From Pseudomonas sp. PDM18 (GTDB lineage Bacteria > Pseudomonadota > Gammaproteobacteria > Pseudomonadales > Pseudomonadaceae): a DNA stretch of 64,000 nucleotides. Positions within the stretch are counted from its first letter, which is position 1, and every line of letters starts with the position of its first letter. Shown one piece after another: positions 24,684 through 33,286 of this stretch. Position numbers and translations under genes: made by a program. Where the stretch lies: assembly GCF_014852585.1 (NCBI RefSeq), contig NZ_JACVBX010000002.1:62001-126000 (forward strand), given 5' to 3'. The notes under the pieces were generated by a model. It was not told where the DNA came from, did no database searches, and worked only from the letters and a program-made list of their open reading frames with translations.

Positions 24684-25727
24684 ATGAAGACCCTTGGTTA
24701 CGCCGCGCAGAACCCGCAGGACCCGCTCGGCCCCTTCACCTTCGAGCGCCGCTCGCTGCGCGACAACGACGTGGCGATGGACGTCCTCTACTGCGGCGTC
24801 TGCCACTCCGACCTGCACCAGGCCCGCAATGACTGGGGCTTCAGCCGTTATCCGATGGTGCCGGGCCACGAGATCGTGGGCCGGGTCACTGCCGTTGGCC
24901 CGAAGGTGACCCGCTACAAGATCGGCGACGCCGTGGCGGTGGGATGCATGGTGGACTCCTGCCAGGAATGCGATCAGTGCCGCAAGGGCGAGGAGCAGTT
25001 GTGCCGGCAGGGCAATACCCAGACTTACAACGGCGTTGATCGCGTGACCCGCGAAGCGACCCAGGGTGGTTATTCCAAGCAACTGGTGGTGCGCGAGGAG
25101 TTCGTCCTGCGCGTGCCGGACGGCCTGGACCTGAGCAAGGCGGCGCCGCTGCTGTGCGCCGGCATCACCACCTATTCGCCGCTGCGTACCTGGAACGTCG
25201 GGCCGGGAAGCCGCGTGGGTGTGGTCGGTCTCGGCGGGCTGGGCCACATGGCGGTGAAGCTCGCCATCGGGCTGGGAGCGACCGTCACGGTGCTCAGCCG
25301 CACGGCGGACAAGCGCAGCGATGCCAAGGAGCTGGGTGCTGATGCGCTGCTGGTGTCGTCCGATGCGCAAGCGATGAAGGCGGCGGCCAACAGCTTTGAC
25401 CTGATCATCGACACGGTGCCGGTGAAGCATGATCTGAAACCCTATATGCCGCTGCTGGATATCGACGGCACCCTGGTGATGGTCGGGCAGGTCGGACCGA
25501 TCGACGAGATCAGTAGCATCCCGCTGCTACTGGGCCGTCGGCGAATCGCCGGCTCGCCCATCGGCGGTATCGCCGAGACCCAGGAGATGCTCGATTTCTG
25601 CGGCAAGAAGAACATCCTGCCGGAGTGCGAGATGATCCGCATGGATGAGATCAACCATGCCTACGAGCGCATGGAGCGCTCCGACGTGCGCTATCGCTTC
25701 GTCATCGATCTGGCGACATTGGCTTGA
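24684..25727 (+). CDS. Zinc-dependent NAD(P)-alcohol dehydrogenase (YahK/CAD-like)
   Basis: 347 residues. Catalytic-zinc ligands are seen in YCGVCHSD (C37) and GHEIVG; the structural zinc is held by the four Cys of SCQECDQCRKGEEQLC. The nucleotide-binding loop is GVVGLGGLGHMAVKLA, and SRTADKR just after beta-2 suggests NADPH preference. Proteins of this group (YahK, cinnamyl alcohol dehydrogenase-like) reduce a broad range of aldehydes in the cytoplasm. A CAACACCG leader with AGGAG upstream supports the ATG. It is monocistronic, followed by a stable hairpin. Confidence 0.9.
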   Translation: MKTLGYAAQNPQDPLGPFTFERRSLRDNDVAMDVLYCGVCHSDLHQARNDWGFSRYPMVPGHEIVGRVTAVGPKVTRYKIGDAVAVGCMVDSCQECDQCRKGEEQLCRQGNTQTYNGVDRVTREATQGGYSKQLVVREEFVLRVPDGLDLSKAAPLLCAGITTYSPLRTWNVGPGSRVGVVGLGGLGHMAVKLAIGLGATVTVLSRTADKRSDAKELGADALLVSSDAQAMKAAANSFDLIIDTVPVKHDLKPYMPLLDIDGTLVMVGQVGPIDEISSIPLLLGRRRIAGSPIGGIAETQEMLDFCGKKNILPECEMIRMDEINHAYERMERSDVRYRFVIDLATLA

Positions 25728-25776
25728 AGCAGCAGGCCGGTTGTGCTCGGTGCTGGTGCGCCGGATGTTCGGCCAA

Positions 25777-25805
25777 AGGCCTGCGCGATGCCTCCGCGCA
25801 GGCCT
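25777..25805 (+). terminator. Stable hairpin after the alcohol dehydrogenase gene
   Basis: AGGCCTGCGCG-ATGCCTC-CGCGCAGGCCT, a perfect 11-bp stem, followed by GACTTTGT; the weak T-tract lowers confidence. Confidence 0.5.
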
Positions 25806-25857
25806 GACTTTGTAGCGGTTCCAACGTGCGCCGTTCGGTGCAGAGAGTGTCCGATGG

Positions 25858-26859
25858 TTACAGGGTGACCACGACTTTGCCGAACTGCTGGTTCGATTCC
25901 AGGTAGCGATAGGCCTCAACTATCTCGTCGAAGGCGAAGCTGCGAGCAATCACCGGGAGCAAGGCTCCGTCCGCCAGCCCGTCGAAGATGAAGTCCTTGG
26001 CCTGCTGCTGGCGAGCCGGGTCTTCCAGCACGTCATAGACCCGGTAGCCACGTAGGATCAGCGAGCGGCTCAACACTGCGAACAGCGGGAAGGGCGTGGG
26101 CTCAGGGCACAGGCCGCCGTATTCGATGAGGATGCCGCCTTCGGCCATGGCGGCGGTCAGCGGCTCGAAGATCGGGCCGCCCACGGGGTCGAATACCACT
26201 CGCGCGCCGAGCTTGCCGGTGACTTCCACCAGGCGCGAATGCAGGTCCTCCTCCTCGCTGGCGATGACTTCGGCGGCTCCTGCCGCGAACAGTGCTTCAC
26301 GCTTGGCCGAGGTGCGGGTCACCGCAATGGGCACCGCGCCCACGCGGCGGGCGATCTGAATGGCCGCGAGACCGACGCTGCTGGAAGCTGCAGTGATGAC
26401 CACATAATCCCCCTCACGCAGCCCGGCTACTTGAACCAGCGCGCCATAGGCGGTGAGGTATTGCATCCAGGTCGCGGCGGCCTCGGCCCAGGGTTGCCCC
26501 GGCGGGTTCTTCACCAGGCGCGTCTGCGGTACGACCAGGCGCTCGGCGTGAGTCGGATGCTGCCCCATCGATCTCGCGGGCAGCACGCTCACCGCGTCGC
26601 CCACGGCATACCCGCGCACCTCGCTGCCCACGTCCTCGATCACCCCTGTGGCTTCCAGCCCGAGGCTGGAGGGGAATTGCGGGCTTTCGATATAGCGGTC
26701 GGTGCGCAGCAGAACCTCGGCGCGGTTCAGCCCGAGCGCCTTGACCCGGATACTTACTTCATCCGCGCCAGGTTGACGCACTTCCACGGGCTCGAGACGC
26801 AGGACTTGGGGGCCGCCGATCTGGTGGAAGCGGACGGCACGGCTGGTGACTCTTTCCAT
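25858..26859 (-). CDS. Quinone oxidoreductase-like MDR family NADPH dehydrogenase
   Basis: 333 residues from the ATG at 26859 (GGAG 7 nt upstream). No structural-zinc cysteines are present, which separates it from the alcohol dehydrogenase upstream. The N-terminal GroES-like domain has NRAEVLLRTDRYIESPQFPSSLGLEATGVIEDVG, and the Rossmann domain has ITAASSSVGLAAIQIARRVGA with VTRTSAKREAL, an NADPH-type pattern. Likely a zinc-free enone or quinone reductase. It is divergent from a LysR gene (105-bp gap with a dyad), its probable regulator. Confidence 0.87.
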   Translation of the reverse strand: MERVTSRAVRFHQIGGPQVLRLEPVEVRQPGADEVSIRVKALGLNRAEVLLRTDRYIESPQFPSSLGLEATGVIEDVGSEVRGYAVGDAVSVLPARSMGQHPTHAERLVVPQTRLVKNPPGQPWAEAAATWMQYLTAYGALVQVAGLREGDYVVITAASSSVGLAAIQIARRVGAVPIAVTRTSAKREALFAAGAAEVIASEEEDLHSRLVEVTGKLGARVVFDPVGGPIFEPLTAAMAEGGILIEYGGLCPEPTPFPLFAVLSRSLILRGYRVYDVLEDPARQQQAKDFIFDGLADGALLPVIARSFAFDEIVEAYRYLESNQQFGKVVVTL

Positions 26860-26898
26860 TTGATGCTCCGATACGAAAGTTATTTGAAGTAAACGCAC

Positions 26899-26923
26899 TA
26901 TCCGCGATGGGAATTCGTGGATA
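26899..26923. promoter_or_regulatory. Candidate LysR operator between QOR and LysR genes
   Basis: Interrupted dyad TATCCGCGA-N7-TCGTGGATA (one mismatch pair inside each arm) centred in the divergent promoter region. Confidence 0.5.
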
Positions 26924-26964
26924 AATGGCGTATAGACACATCGAGTCGTAATCAGGAGTTTCGA

Positions 26965-27918
26965 ATGGATCGTCTGACCAGCATGGACGTCTTCGTCCGC
27001 GCGGTGGATCTTGGGTCATTCGCGGCGGCGGCAGACGCTCTGGAAATGTCCGCGCCCATGGTGGGCAAGCACGTTCGCTCTCTCGAAGAGCGCCTGGGCG
27101 CCCAGCTGCTGATACGCAGCACCCGCCGACAGAGCCTGACCGAGGCGGGGCGGATCTACTACGAGCGCTGTCGCGCGCTGCTGGCCGATGCGGAGGCGGC
27201 GGACATCCTGGTCGCTGGCGAAGTGGCCGAGCCGCGCGGCCGGCTGCGGGTGGCGATGCCGGTGCATTTTGGCAGGCGCTGTGTGGCGCCGGTTCTGCTT
27301 GAGCTGGCGGAGCGCTATCCGCGACTGGAACTGGACCTGCGCTTCAGCGACCGCCTGACGGATCTGGCGGAAGAGCAGATCGACCTGGCCATTCGCACCG
27401 GAGAGCCCCAACCCAGGGACGGCATCATCGCGCGGCGCATCGGCCGGCAACGCATGGTGGTGTGCGCGGCGCCGGCGTACCTGGAGGAGCACGGGCGCCC
27501 GGAGAGCATCGAAGAACTGGCCGACCATCGGGTCCTGGTCTACCACCGCGCCGGACGAATCAACCCCTGGCTGTTCCCCCGAGAAGGGCAGCCACCCGCG
27601 GAGTTCGCGCCGAGCTCCCGGCTGCGTTTCGACGACCTCGCAGCCCTTGCCGACGCGACGGTGCGCGGTATGGGGCTCGCTTGGTTGCCTTACTGGCTGG
27701 TACGCGAAGTCATCGACGGCGGGGCGCTGGAGGAGTTGCTGCGGTGGCAGCCGGGCTTCCTCTACGACGTCCATGCGACCTGGTTGCAGACCACCCAGTT
27801 GCCGCGCAAGGTGCGGCTGGCAATCGATGCGCTGGTCGAAGTGATACCCGGCCTGGAGACGCCGGCGCAGGAGCAGGGCGGCCTGGGCGCCGCCGGGGGC
27901 GTCACTCGGCCGGAGTGA
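26965..27918 (+). CDS. LysR family transcriptional regulator
   Basis: 317 residues from the ATG at 26965 with AGGAG 6 nt upstream. HTH region MDRLTSMDVFVRAVDLGSFAAAADAL to KHVRSLEERLGAQLLIRSTR; the effector domain starts PRGRLRVAMPVHFGRRCVAPVLLELAERYP. This is the common CrgA/DsdC-like group that controls adjacent oxidoreductases. Its 3' end overlaps the convergent beta-propeller gene by 17 bp. Confidence 0.9.
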   Translation: MDRLTSMDVFVRAVDLGSFAAAADALEMSAPMVGKHVRSLEERLGAQLLIRSTRRQSLTEAGRIYYERCRALLADAEAADILVAGEVAEPRGRLRVAMPVHFGRRCVAPVLLELAERYPRLELDLRFSDRLTDLAEEQIDLAIRTGEPQPRDGIIARRIGRQRMVVCAAPAYLEEHGRPESIEELADHRVLVYHRAGRINPWLFPREGQPPAEFAPSSRLRFDDLAALADATVRGMGLAWLPYWLVREVIDGGALEELLRWQPGFLYDVHATWLQTTQLPRKVRLAIDALVEVIPGLETPAQEQGGLGAAGGVTRPE

Positions 27919-28774
27919 GTTGTAGCACGCGATCGCGACCGCCTTCGGCGAGCAGGTAGTTACCCTTGCCGTCGGGCACGATGGACTGCGGCGCCTTGAG
28001 GAACGACAGGATGGTGCGCGGCTCGCCCTTGCCGTCCCACAGCAGCAGACGGGCGCGATGGGTGGAGTCTTCGCTGATCCACAGTCCGCGGGCGTCGCAC
28101 ATCAGGAAGGTGGGCTGGTTAAGGCCGGAGAGCAGGACCGGGTCCTTGCCGTCGTCGCTGAACTGGTGCACCAGGCCTTTCTTCTTCTCGGTGTAGAGCA
28201 ACTTGCCGTCGGTGCAGCGGGTAACGGATTCGGTTTCCTGCAGTTTGTCCCGCAGCACGGTCAGCTCGCCATCGCTCCATCGGTAGCGAAGCAGGCGGCC
28301 GTCGTCGCGGCGGTCTTCGATGGCATAGAGGTTCTCACCGTCGTTCCACAGGCCCTGTACGGACTGCCCCATGAACAGGTCAGTGACCTTGCCGTCCTTG
28401 AGCAGCTGAACCGGCTTGCCTTCGGATTCCTGGCTGAACACCCAGCCGCCCTGGGCAGCGATCATACCGTCAGGCTTGGACAGTCCGTCGACCATGACCC
28501 GGCGCTCTCCGTCGGCGGCAATGCGCAGGATGTTGCCCTTGTCCTTCTTCAGCTCCTGGCTGACCAGCAGTCCGCCGTCGGGCAGCGGCACCAGCGACGC
28601 GGCCTTCTGCACGTTCTTGTGCAGGACCGCGACGGACCAGCCATTGCCGGCCTGCACCGGGTAGAAATCCTGCCAGGCGAAGAAGCCAAGGGCGGCCAAG
28701 GCACTGGTGCCAGTGACGGTCAGGGCAAGGCGAATCAGCGAGCGACGGGGCGAACGCACGGAAGTCTGGGGCAT
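27902..28774 (-). CDS. Membrane-anchored beta-propeller (SMP-30/NHL-like) protein
   Basis: 290 residues. A basic N-terminus and one hydrophobic segment (RRSLIRLALTVTGTSALAALGFFAW, about 11-36) act as a signal anchor, placing the rest in the periplasm. The remainder has about six blades with the repeated pattern VPLPDGGLLVSQ, SKPDGMIAAQGGWVF, GLWNDGENLYAIED, LNQPTFLMCDARGLWISED and KAPQSIVPDGKGNYLLAEGG. Such propellers bind ligands or act as lactonases; no clear metal-binding set was identified. Its 3' end overlaps the LysR gene. A TGACA-AA-TGTCA dyad lies about 130 bp upstream. Confidence 0.75.
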   Translation of the reverse strand: MPQTSVRSPRRSLIRLALTVTGTSALAALGFFAWQDFYPVQAGNGWSVAVLHKNVQKAASLVPLPDGGLLVSQELKKDKGNILRIAADGERRVMVDGLSKPDGMIAAQGGWVFSQESEGKPVQLLKDGKVTDLFMGQSVQGLWNDGENLYAIEDRRDDGRLLRYRWSDGELTVLRDKLQETESVTRCTDGKLLYTEKKKGLVHQFSDDGKDPVLLSGLNQPTFLMCDARGLWISEDSTHRARLLLWDGKGEPRTILSFLKAPQSIVPDGKGNYLLAEGGRDRVLQLTPAE

Positions 28775-28904
28775 GTATCGGCTGCCAAAAGCTGAGGGTG
28801 GGCAACGCTGGGGCGATCCTTTTGGATTTATGCCTTCCTGGCATCCAGCGTGCAGCAGGTCATGGTAACCAGACAGTTCATCGGCGGGCTAGGCTAAAAC
28901 GTCA

Positions 28905-28916
28905 TGACAAATGTCA
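28905..28916. promoter_or_regulatory. Short perfect dyad upstream of the propeller gene
   Basis: TGACA-AA-TGTCA in the 388-bp gap between the propeller gene and the EAL gene. It could be a regulator site; the protein is unknown. Confidence 0.3.
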
Positions 28917-29089
28917 CGCCGCGCAGTGCGGCCACGCCGGGGCAATCGTTGTATAGCCGACCATATTGGGACGAATGTGCAGGGAATGGGTAGGCATCGC
29001 CCGGTGAACTAGCGGCTGTTTGCCGCGTTTGTGGTCCATGCGGGAGAATTGGGAAGACTCGCTGATGGCCATTGGCCTACAATTCCCGC

Positions 29090-29155
29090 GTCCTTTGCTG
29101 AGGACAATCCAGACGGCTATTGCGGACAGGAAGTCCGCAACAGCCGTTTTCTTTT
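29090..29155 (+). ncRNA. Candidate small RNA (about 66 nt) with own promoter and strong terminator
   Basis: A -10-like TACAAT at 29078-29083 (a -35-like AAGACT at 29055-29060, 17-nt spacing) is followed by a first hairpin GTCCT-TTGCTG-AGGAC (29090-29105). A second stem ACGGCT/AGCCGT plus TTGCGGAC/GTCCGCAA closes on the loop AGGAA (29113-29147), with TTTTCTTTT directly after. The T-tract is on the plus strand, yet no plus-strand gene precedes it: the flanking propeller gene starts at 28774 and runs left, and the EAL gene also runs left. A short independent transcript therefore explains the structure best. The promoter is only a plausible match. Confidence 0.45.
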
Positions 29156-29162
29156 CCGCGTC

Positions 29163-30389
29163 TCACTGCGCCGGGCGTAGCGCCTGAACTGCGTCCAGCT
29201 TCTTCAGCAGTGGCGGCGCGCCGCGCAGGAACGTGCCGATCTGGCTGGCATCCATCGGCTTGCCGAATAGATACCCCTGCGCGCAATCGCATTCCAGCTG
29301 CTGCAACTGGCGAAGTTGCGCGGGGTTCTCCACACCCTCGGCAATCACCCTGAGGCCCAGTTCGCGGCCGAGCGCCAGGGCGTTGCGCAGCACGATGAGG
29401 CGGCGCGGGTCGCCATTGTTCGCGTCCGCTACCAGGTGGCGGTCGAGCTTCATCTCGGTGAACGGCAGCTCCATCAAGCGCTGCAGGGTGGAGTGGCCAC
29501 AGCCGAAATCGTCGATGGCCAGGCCACAGCCCAGCAGGCGCAGACGCAGCACGTTCTCCAGGCTCAGCGGCGGCGCGCGCAGTGGCGAGGTCTCGGTCAG
29601 CTCGAAGGTGATGCGTCCAGGGTCGATGTCCAGTCGTCGCAGATTGCGCTCCACCGTGGCGGCAAAGTCGGTCTGGGCGATCTGTTCGGCTTCCAGGTTG
29701 AAGGACAGCTTCAGCTCTTTGTTGCCCAGGGGGCGAAGGGCCTCGACAGCCTGCGTCATCAGTTCGAAGAGCATGCCGTCGAGCTTGCCGGCCCGCCGCA
29801 GCCCCGGGAGGAACTCTCCGGGGAGCAGAAAGTTTCCGTCCTCCAACTGCCAGCGCGCCAGCACCTCGAACCCATAAACCTGCGCGGTCGCCACGGATAC
29901 CTTGGGCTGCAGGTGCGCGCGCAGACGTCCACGTGGGGGCAGATTGGCGGCTTCGCCTACTTCATCCGCGGCGGCTTCATTCAGCGGCAGGCCAAGCCGT
30001 GCTTCCCTGGGTTGGAAGTCGGCGAGCAGTGTGCGCAAGCGCTCCAGAGTCGCGGCTTCGTTGCCCAGCCAGAACACCATCAAGCCTTGCAATTGCAACA
30101 GGTGGGAGAGGGCGCTCCAGGTGCCTGGCGCCATCTCCCCGCTGACCACCACGCCATGAGCGAGGCGCTCGCGGGCCACGGTCTGGAGCAGATCCAGGCG
30201 CGAGACCGGATCGATGCGCACATCGCAGATCAACAGGTGGACGCCGCCCTGGCTGCGCAGCCGATCCAGCGCGAAAGCATTGCTGGAGACTGCCGACAGG
30301 AAGCTGTAGCCCAGGTGCTGCAACGCAGTGACAGCGGTGGAACGGTGCAGGCCGGAAGCCTGGAGAACCAGGGCAGAAAGCGGAAGCAT
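29163..30389 (-). CDS. EAL-domain c-di-GMP phosphodiesterase with N-terminal receiver-like domain
   Basis: 408 residues. The N-terminal 130 residues resemble a receiver (LLICDVRIDPVSRLDLL with D56 as possible acceptor). The EAL domain starts near residue 155; the signature Glu is E175 in FEVLARW (EVL rather than EAL, as in several active enzymes). LSFNLEAEQ, FELTET, IDDFGCGHSTLQRL, MKLDR, IAEGVE and CDCAQGYLFGKP preserve the metal-binding and catalytic residues, so hydrolysis of c-di-GMP to pGpG is expected. The architecture is like RocR/PvrR. It is divergent from the trehalose operon, and its partner kinase is not in the window. Confidence 0.88.
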   Translation of the reverse strand: MLPLSALVLQASGLHRSTAVTALQHLGYSFLSAVSSNAFALDRLRSQGGVHLLICDVRIDPVSRLDLLQTVARERLAHGVVVSGEMAPGTWSALSHLLQLQGLMVFWLGNEAATLERLRTLLADFQPREARLGLPLNEAAADEVGEAANLPPRGRLRAHLQPKVSVATAQVYGFEVLARWQLEDGNFLLPGEFLPGLRRAGKLDGMLFELMTQAVEALRPLGNKELKLSFNLEAEQIAQTDFAATVERNLRRLDIDPGRITFELTETSPLRAPPLSLENVLRLRLLGCGLAIDDFGCGHSTLQRLMELPFTEMKLDRHLVADANNGDPRRLIVLRNALALGRELGLRVIAEGVENPAQLRQLQQLECDCAQGYLFGKPMDASQIGTFLRGAPPLLKKLDAVQALRPAQ

Positions 30390-30674
30390 GGGGTTTTCTC
30401 ATGTGAGACTGGTCCGACGCATTCTCGGAAATGCCTTCCGCGCTGTGAGGCGGATGATTCCAGTTCTTCTGTCAGGAAAATCCCATCGACGTTGGTGCGG
30501 AGAACTTGCCTGTCTCTCCCGGCTGCTCTGGCCTGCGCCTTCTCGGTTGGAAAAGGCAGTGAAACCCAAGGTCGACCCTCGTGGTCCCACATGTTAGGGT
30601 CCTTGGGCTCCCTTTCACGTCCGCAGCGGCTACCCACGGCCGCGCGGCACGCCCTGAACAAGGAGAAATGGCTC

Positions 30675-31490
30675 ATGTCACGTCCCGTATCAAGGGGACC
30701 TGTCGACACCGCCATGGTCCCGCATAGCGAGGCCTCAGCCACTGCGCTGCTGAACCTCTGGCTCAGCCGACCTCAGCAGACCGCACTGTTCCTGGATGTC
30801 GACGGAACCCTCCTGGACATCGCCGAATCACCCGGCGCGGTCGTCGTACCGCCTGGGCTGCTCGATGTCCTCACGCACTTGCATCGCCGACTCGACGGTG
30901 CGCTGGCCCTGATCAGCGGCCGGCCGGTCGAAGAGCTCGACCTGCTCATGCAACCCTTGCGCCTCGCCGCCAGCGGCGGCCACGGCGCTCACTGGCGCGA
31001 AAGCGGCGACAGCCCGATTCGCCGCACCACCAGGAACCTGCCCGCCAGCGTGCGAGTGCAGTTGAACGCCCTGGCGAACCGGCATGTCGGAATCCATGCC
31101 GAGGACAAGGGCAGCAGCTACGCGCTGCACTACCGCAACGCCCCCGCGCTGGCCGCCGACTTGCGTGCCGGGTTGCAGGCATTGCTGCGGGCGCCGGAAG
31201 GCGCAGGGCTGCGCTTGCTCAACGGCAAACAGGTCTACGAAGTCGTCCCCGAAGGCGTCGACAAGGCCCAGGCTATCCAGCGACTGCTGGGCACGCCGGG
31301 CTTTGCCGGGCGCCTGCCGCTGTACATCGGCGACGACGTCACCGACGAACCCGCCATCGCGCTGATGCCGGCCCTGGGCGGCCTCGGCCTTTCGGTCGGA
31401 CGTGCCTTGCCCGGTGCCAGCGCGGTGTTCAGCGACGCGGAGCAAGTCCGTGAAGCACTCATGCAAGCCGCAGGAGGAAATCACCGATGA
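30675..31490 (+). CDS. otsB: Trehalose-6-phosphate phosphatase
   Basis: 271 residues from the ATG at 30675; a slightly earlier ATG at 30668 is in another frame and dies out. HAD phosphatase motif I is LFLDVDGTLLD (nucleophile D41, acid D43), motif II is in ALISGRPVEELDLL, and motif IV is YIGDDVTDEPA. The length matches OtsB. It removes phosphate from trehalose-6-phosphate to give trehalose, the osmoprotectant, in the cytoplasm. It is the first gene of a tightly packed operon: its stop overlaps the GH15 gene by 4 bp. Confidence 0.93.
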   Translation: MSRPVSRGPVDTAMVPHSEASATALLNLWLSRPQQTALFLDVDGTLLDIAESPGAVVVPPGLLDVLTHLHRRLDGALALISGRPVEELDLLMQPLRLAASGGHGAHWRESGDSPIRRTTRNLPASVRVQLNALANRHVGIHAEDKGSSYALHYRNAPALAADLRAGLQALLRAPEGAGLRLLNGKQVYEVVPEGVDKAQAIQRLLGTPGFAGRLPLYIGDDVTDEPAIALMPALGGLGLSVGRALPGASAVFSDAEQVREALMQAAGGNHR

Positions 31491-33286
31491 CGAACCGGCA
31501 CGAAGGTGCTCTGGAACTGGGCCTGATCGGCAACTGCCGGGTGGCCGCCCTGGTCAACCCGCAGGCACGGCTGGTCTGGTGGTGCTACCCGAACTTCGAC
31601 AGCGATCCGGCTTTCTCCCGGCTATTGGCCGGCGATGACGAGAAAGGCTTTGCCGACGTGGTGCTGGAGAACCAGATCAGCAGCACGTCCGACTATCAGC
31701 GCAATACGGCGATCATCACCACCGTGCTGCGCGACGACAACGGCGGCGCGGTGCGCATCACCGACTTCGCTCCGCGCTTCCTGCAACACGGCCACCTCTA
31801 CCGGCCGGCGCAGCTATGCCGGCTGATCGAGCCCATCGAGGGCGTGCCGAAGATCACCCTTCGCGTGCGCCCGACCCATGGCTACGGCAAGCCCAGCCGG
31901 GGCACCAGCGGCTCCAGCCATATCCGCTACATGGAGGGCGACGAGCCGTTGCGCCTGACCACCGATGCGCCGCTGGCCTACATCCAGCACGAAACGCCGT
32001 TCGCCCTGCGCCACCCGTTAAGCCTGGTGATCGGCTTCGACGAACCGCTCGACAACGCTCCCGGCGAAGTAGTCCGCGATTACCTCAAACGCACCCAGAA
32101 CCACTGGCACGACTGGGTGCGTGGGCTGGCCATCTGCTTCGAATGGCAGCAGGTGGTGATCCGTTCGGCTATTACCCTGAAGCTGTGCAATTTCGAAGAC
32201 ACCGGGGCGATCATCGCCGCGGCCACCACCTCCGTGCCGGAGGCGCCGGACTCGCAGCGCAACTGGGACTACCGCTACTGCTGGCTGCGCGACGCCTACT
32301 TCGTGATCCTCGCCCTGAACCGCCTGGGCGCCACGCGGACCATGGAGGGCTACATCGACTTCATCACTACCGTGGCCAGCGGAAATGCCGAACTCAAGCC
32401 GCTGTATGGGATCATCCCCAACCAGGTCCTCACCGAACGCATCGAGCCGGAGCTCGCCGGCTTCCTCAACCACGCGCCGGTGCGCGTCGGCAACCAGGCC
32501 GTGGAGCAGAACCAGCACGATGTGTTCGGCTCGGTAGCGCTGGCGGTGTTGCAGAGCTTCGTCGATGAGCGCCTGCCCAACCCCAGCAGCGACGGCATGC
32601 TGCAACTGCTGGAGAACCTCGCCGCCAAGGCCGTGCACGCGGCTTTCGAGCCCGATGCCGGCATCTGGGAATACCGTGGTCGCCAGCGCATCCACACCCA
32701 TTCCGCGCTGCTCTGCTGGGTTGCCTGCGACCGCGTCGGGCGCATCGCCAAACGCCTGGGGCGCGACGAGGAAGCTGGCGGTTGGATGGACAAGGCCGCC
32801 AACCTGCGCGAACGCATCCTCGCCGAGGCCTGGAGCGAGAAGATGCAGTGCTTCACTGGCGCCTTTGGCCACGACGACCTCGATGCCAGTGTGCTGCTGA
32901 TGAACGAGCTGGGCATCATCGAGGCCGACGACCCGCGCTTCATCGCCACAGTCGAGTGCATCGGCCGCGAACTCAACGTCAACGGGCAGATGCTGCGCTA
33001 CGCCGCCGCGGATGATTTCGGCGTGCCGGAAACTGCCTTCCTGGTGGTGAAGTTCTGGTACCTCGACGCGCTGGCGGCCATCGGCCGCATCGATGAGGCG
33101 CGCCAGCTGTTCGAGCAACTGATCGCCGCGCGCAACCGCTACGGACTGCTCTCCGAGGACCTCCACCCGGAGACCGGCGAACTCTGGGGGAACATTCCGC
33201 AGACCTACTCCATGGCCGGTCTGATCAACTCCGCCATGCGTCTTTCCATTGGTTGGGAGGAAGGCCTATGCCGCGCCTCGTGGTGA
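31487..33286 (+). CDS. Glycoside hydrolase family 15 protein (trehalase/glucoamylase-like)
   Basis: 599 residues. An N-terminal beta-sandwich (ELGLIGNCRVAALVNPQARLVWWCYPNFDSDPAF) precedes an (alpha/alpha)6 barrel with the GH15 signatures WDYRYCWLRDAYF, the likely acid Glu in GIWEYRGR, and the base region LLSEDLHPETGELWGNIPQTYSMAG. GH15 includes glucoamylases, glucodextranases and bacterial trehalases. Placed between otsB and otsA with overlaps on both sides (4 bp and 19 bp), it is most likely a trehalase or another trehalose-linked alpha-glucosidase. No signal peptide, so it acts in the cytoplasm. Confidence 0.88.
   Translation: MTNRHEGALELGLIGNCRVAALVNPQARLVWWCYPNFDSDPAFSRLLAGDDEKGFADVVLENQISSTSDYQRNTAIITTVLRDDNGGAVRITDFAPRFLQHGHLYRPAQLCRLIEPIEGVPKITLRVRPTHGYGKPSRGTSGSSHIRYMEGDEPLRLTTDAPLAYIQHETPFALRHPLSLVIGFDEPLDNAPGEVVRDYLKRTQNHWHDWVRGLAICFEWQQVVIRSAITLKLCNFEDTGAIIAAATTSVPEAPDSQRNWDYRYCWLRDAYFVILALNRLGATRTMEGYIDFITTVASGNAELKPLYGIIPNQVLTERIEPELAGFLNHAPVRVGNQAVEQNQHDVFGSVALAVLQSFVDERLPNPSSDGMLQLLENLAAKAVHAAFEPDAGIWEYRGRQRIHTHSALLCWVACDRVGRIAKRLGRDEEAGGWMDKAANLRERILAEAWSEKMQCFTGAFGHDDLDASVLLMNELGIIEADDPRFIATVECIGRELNVNGQMLRYAAADDFGVPETAFLVVKFWYLDALAAIGRIDEARQLFEQLIAARNRYGLLSEDLHPETGELWGNIPQTYSMAGLINSAMRLSIGWEEGLCRASW

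Noticed and set aside
30502..30530. GAACTT as a possible AlgU (sigma-22) -35 box before the trehalose operon
   Set aside because: The only -10-like TCTGG lies 19 nt away instead of 16-17, so the match is not supported.
29316..30674. Long N-terminal extension of otsB to 29316
   Set aside because: The region is antisense to the EAL gene; OtsB similarity and a good ribosome site place the start at 30675.
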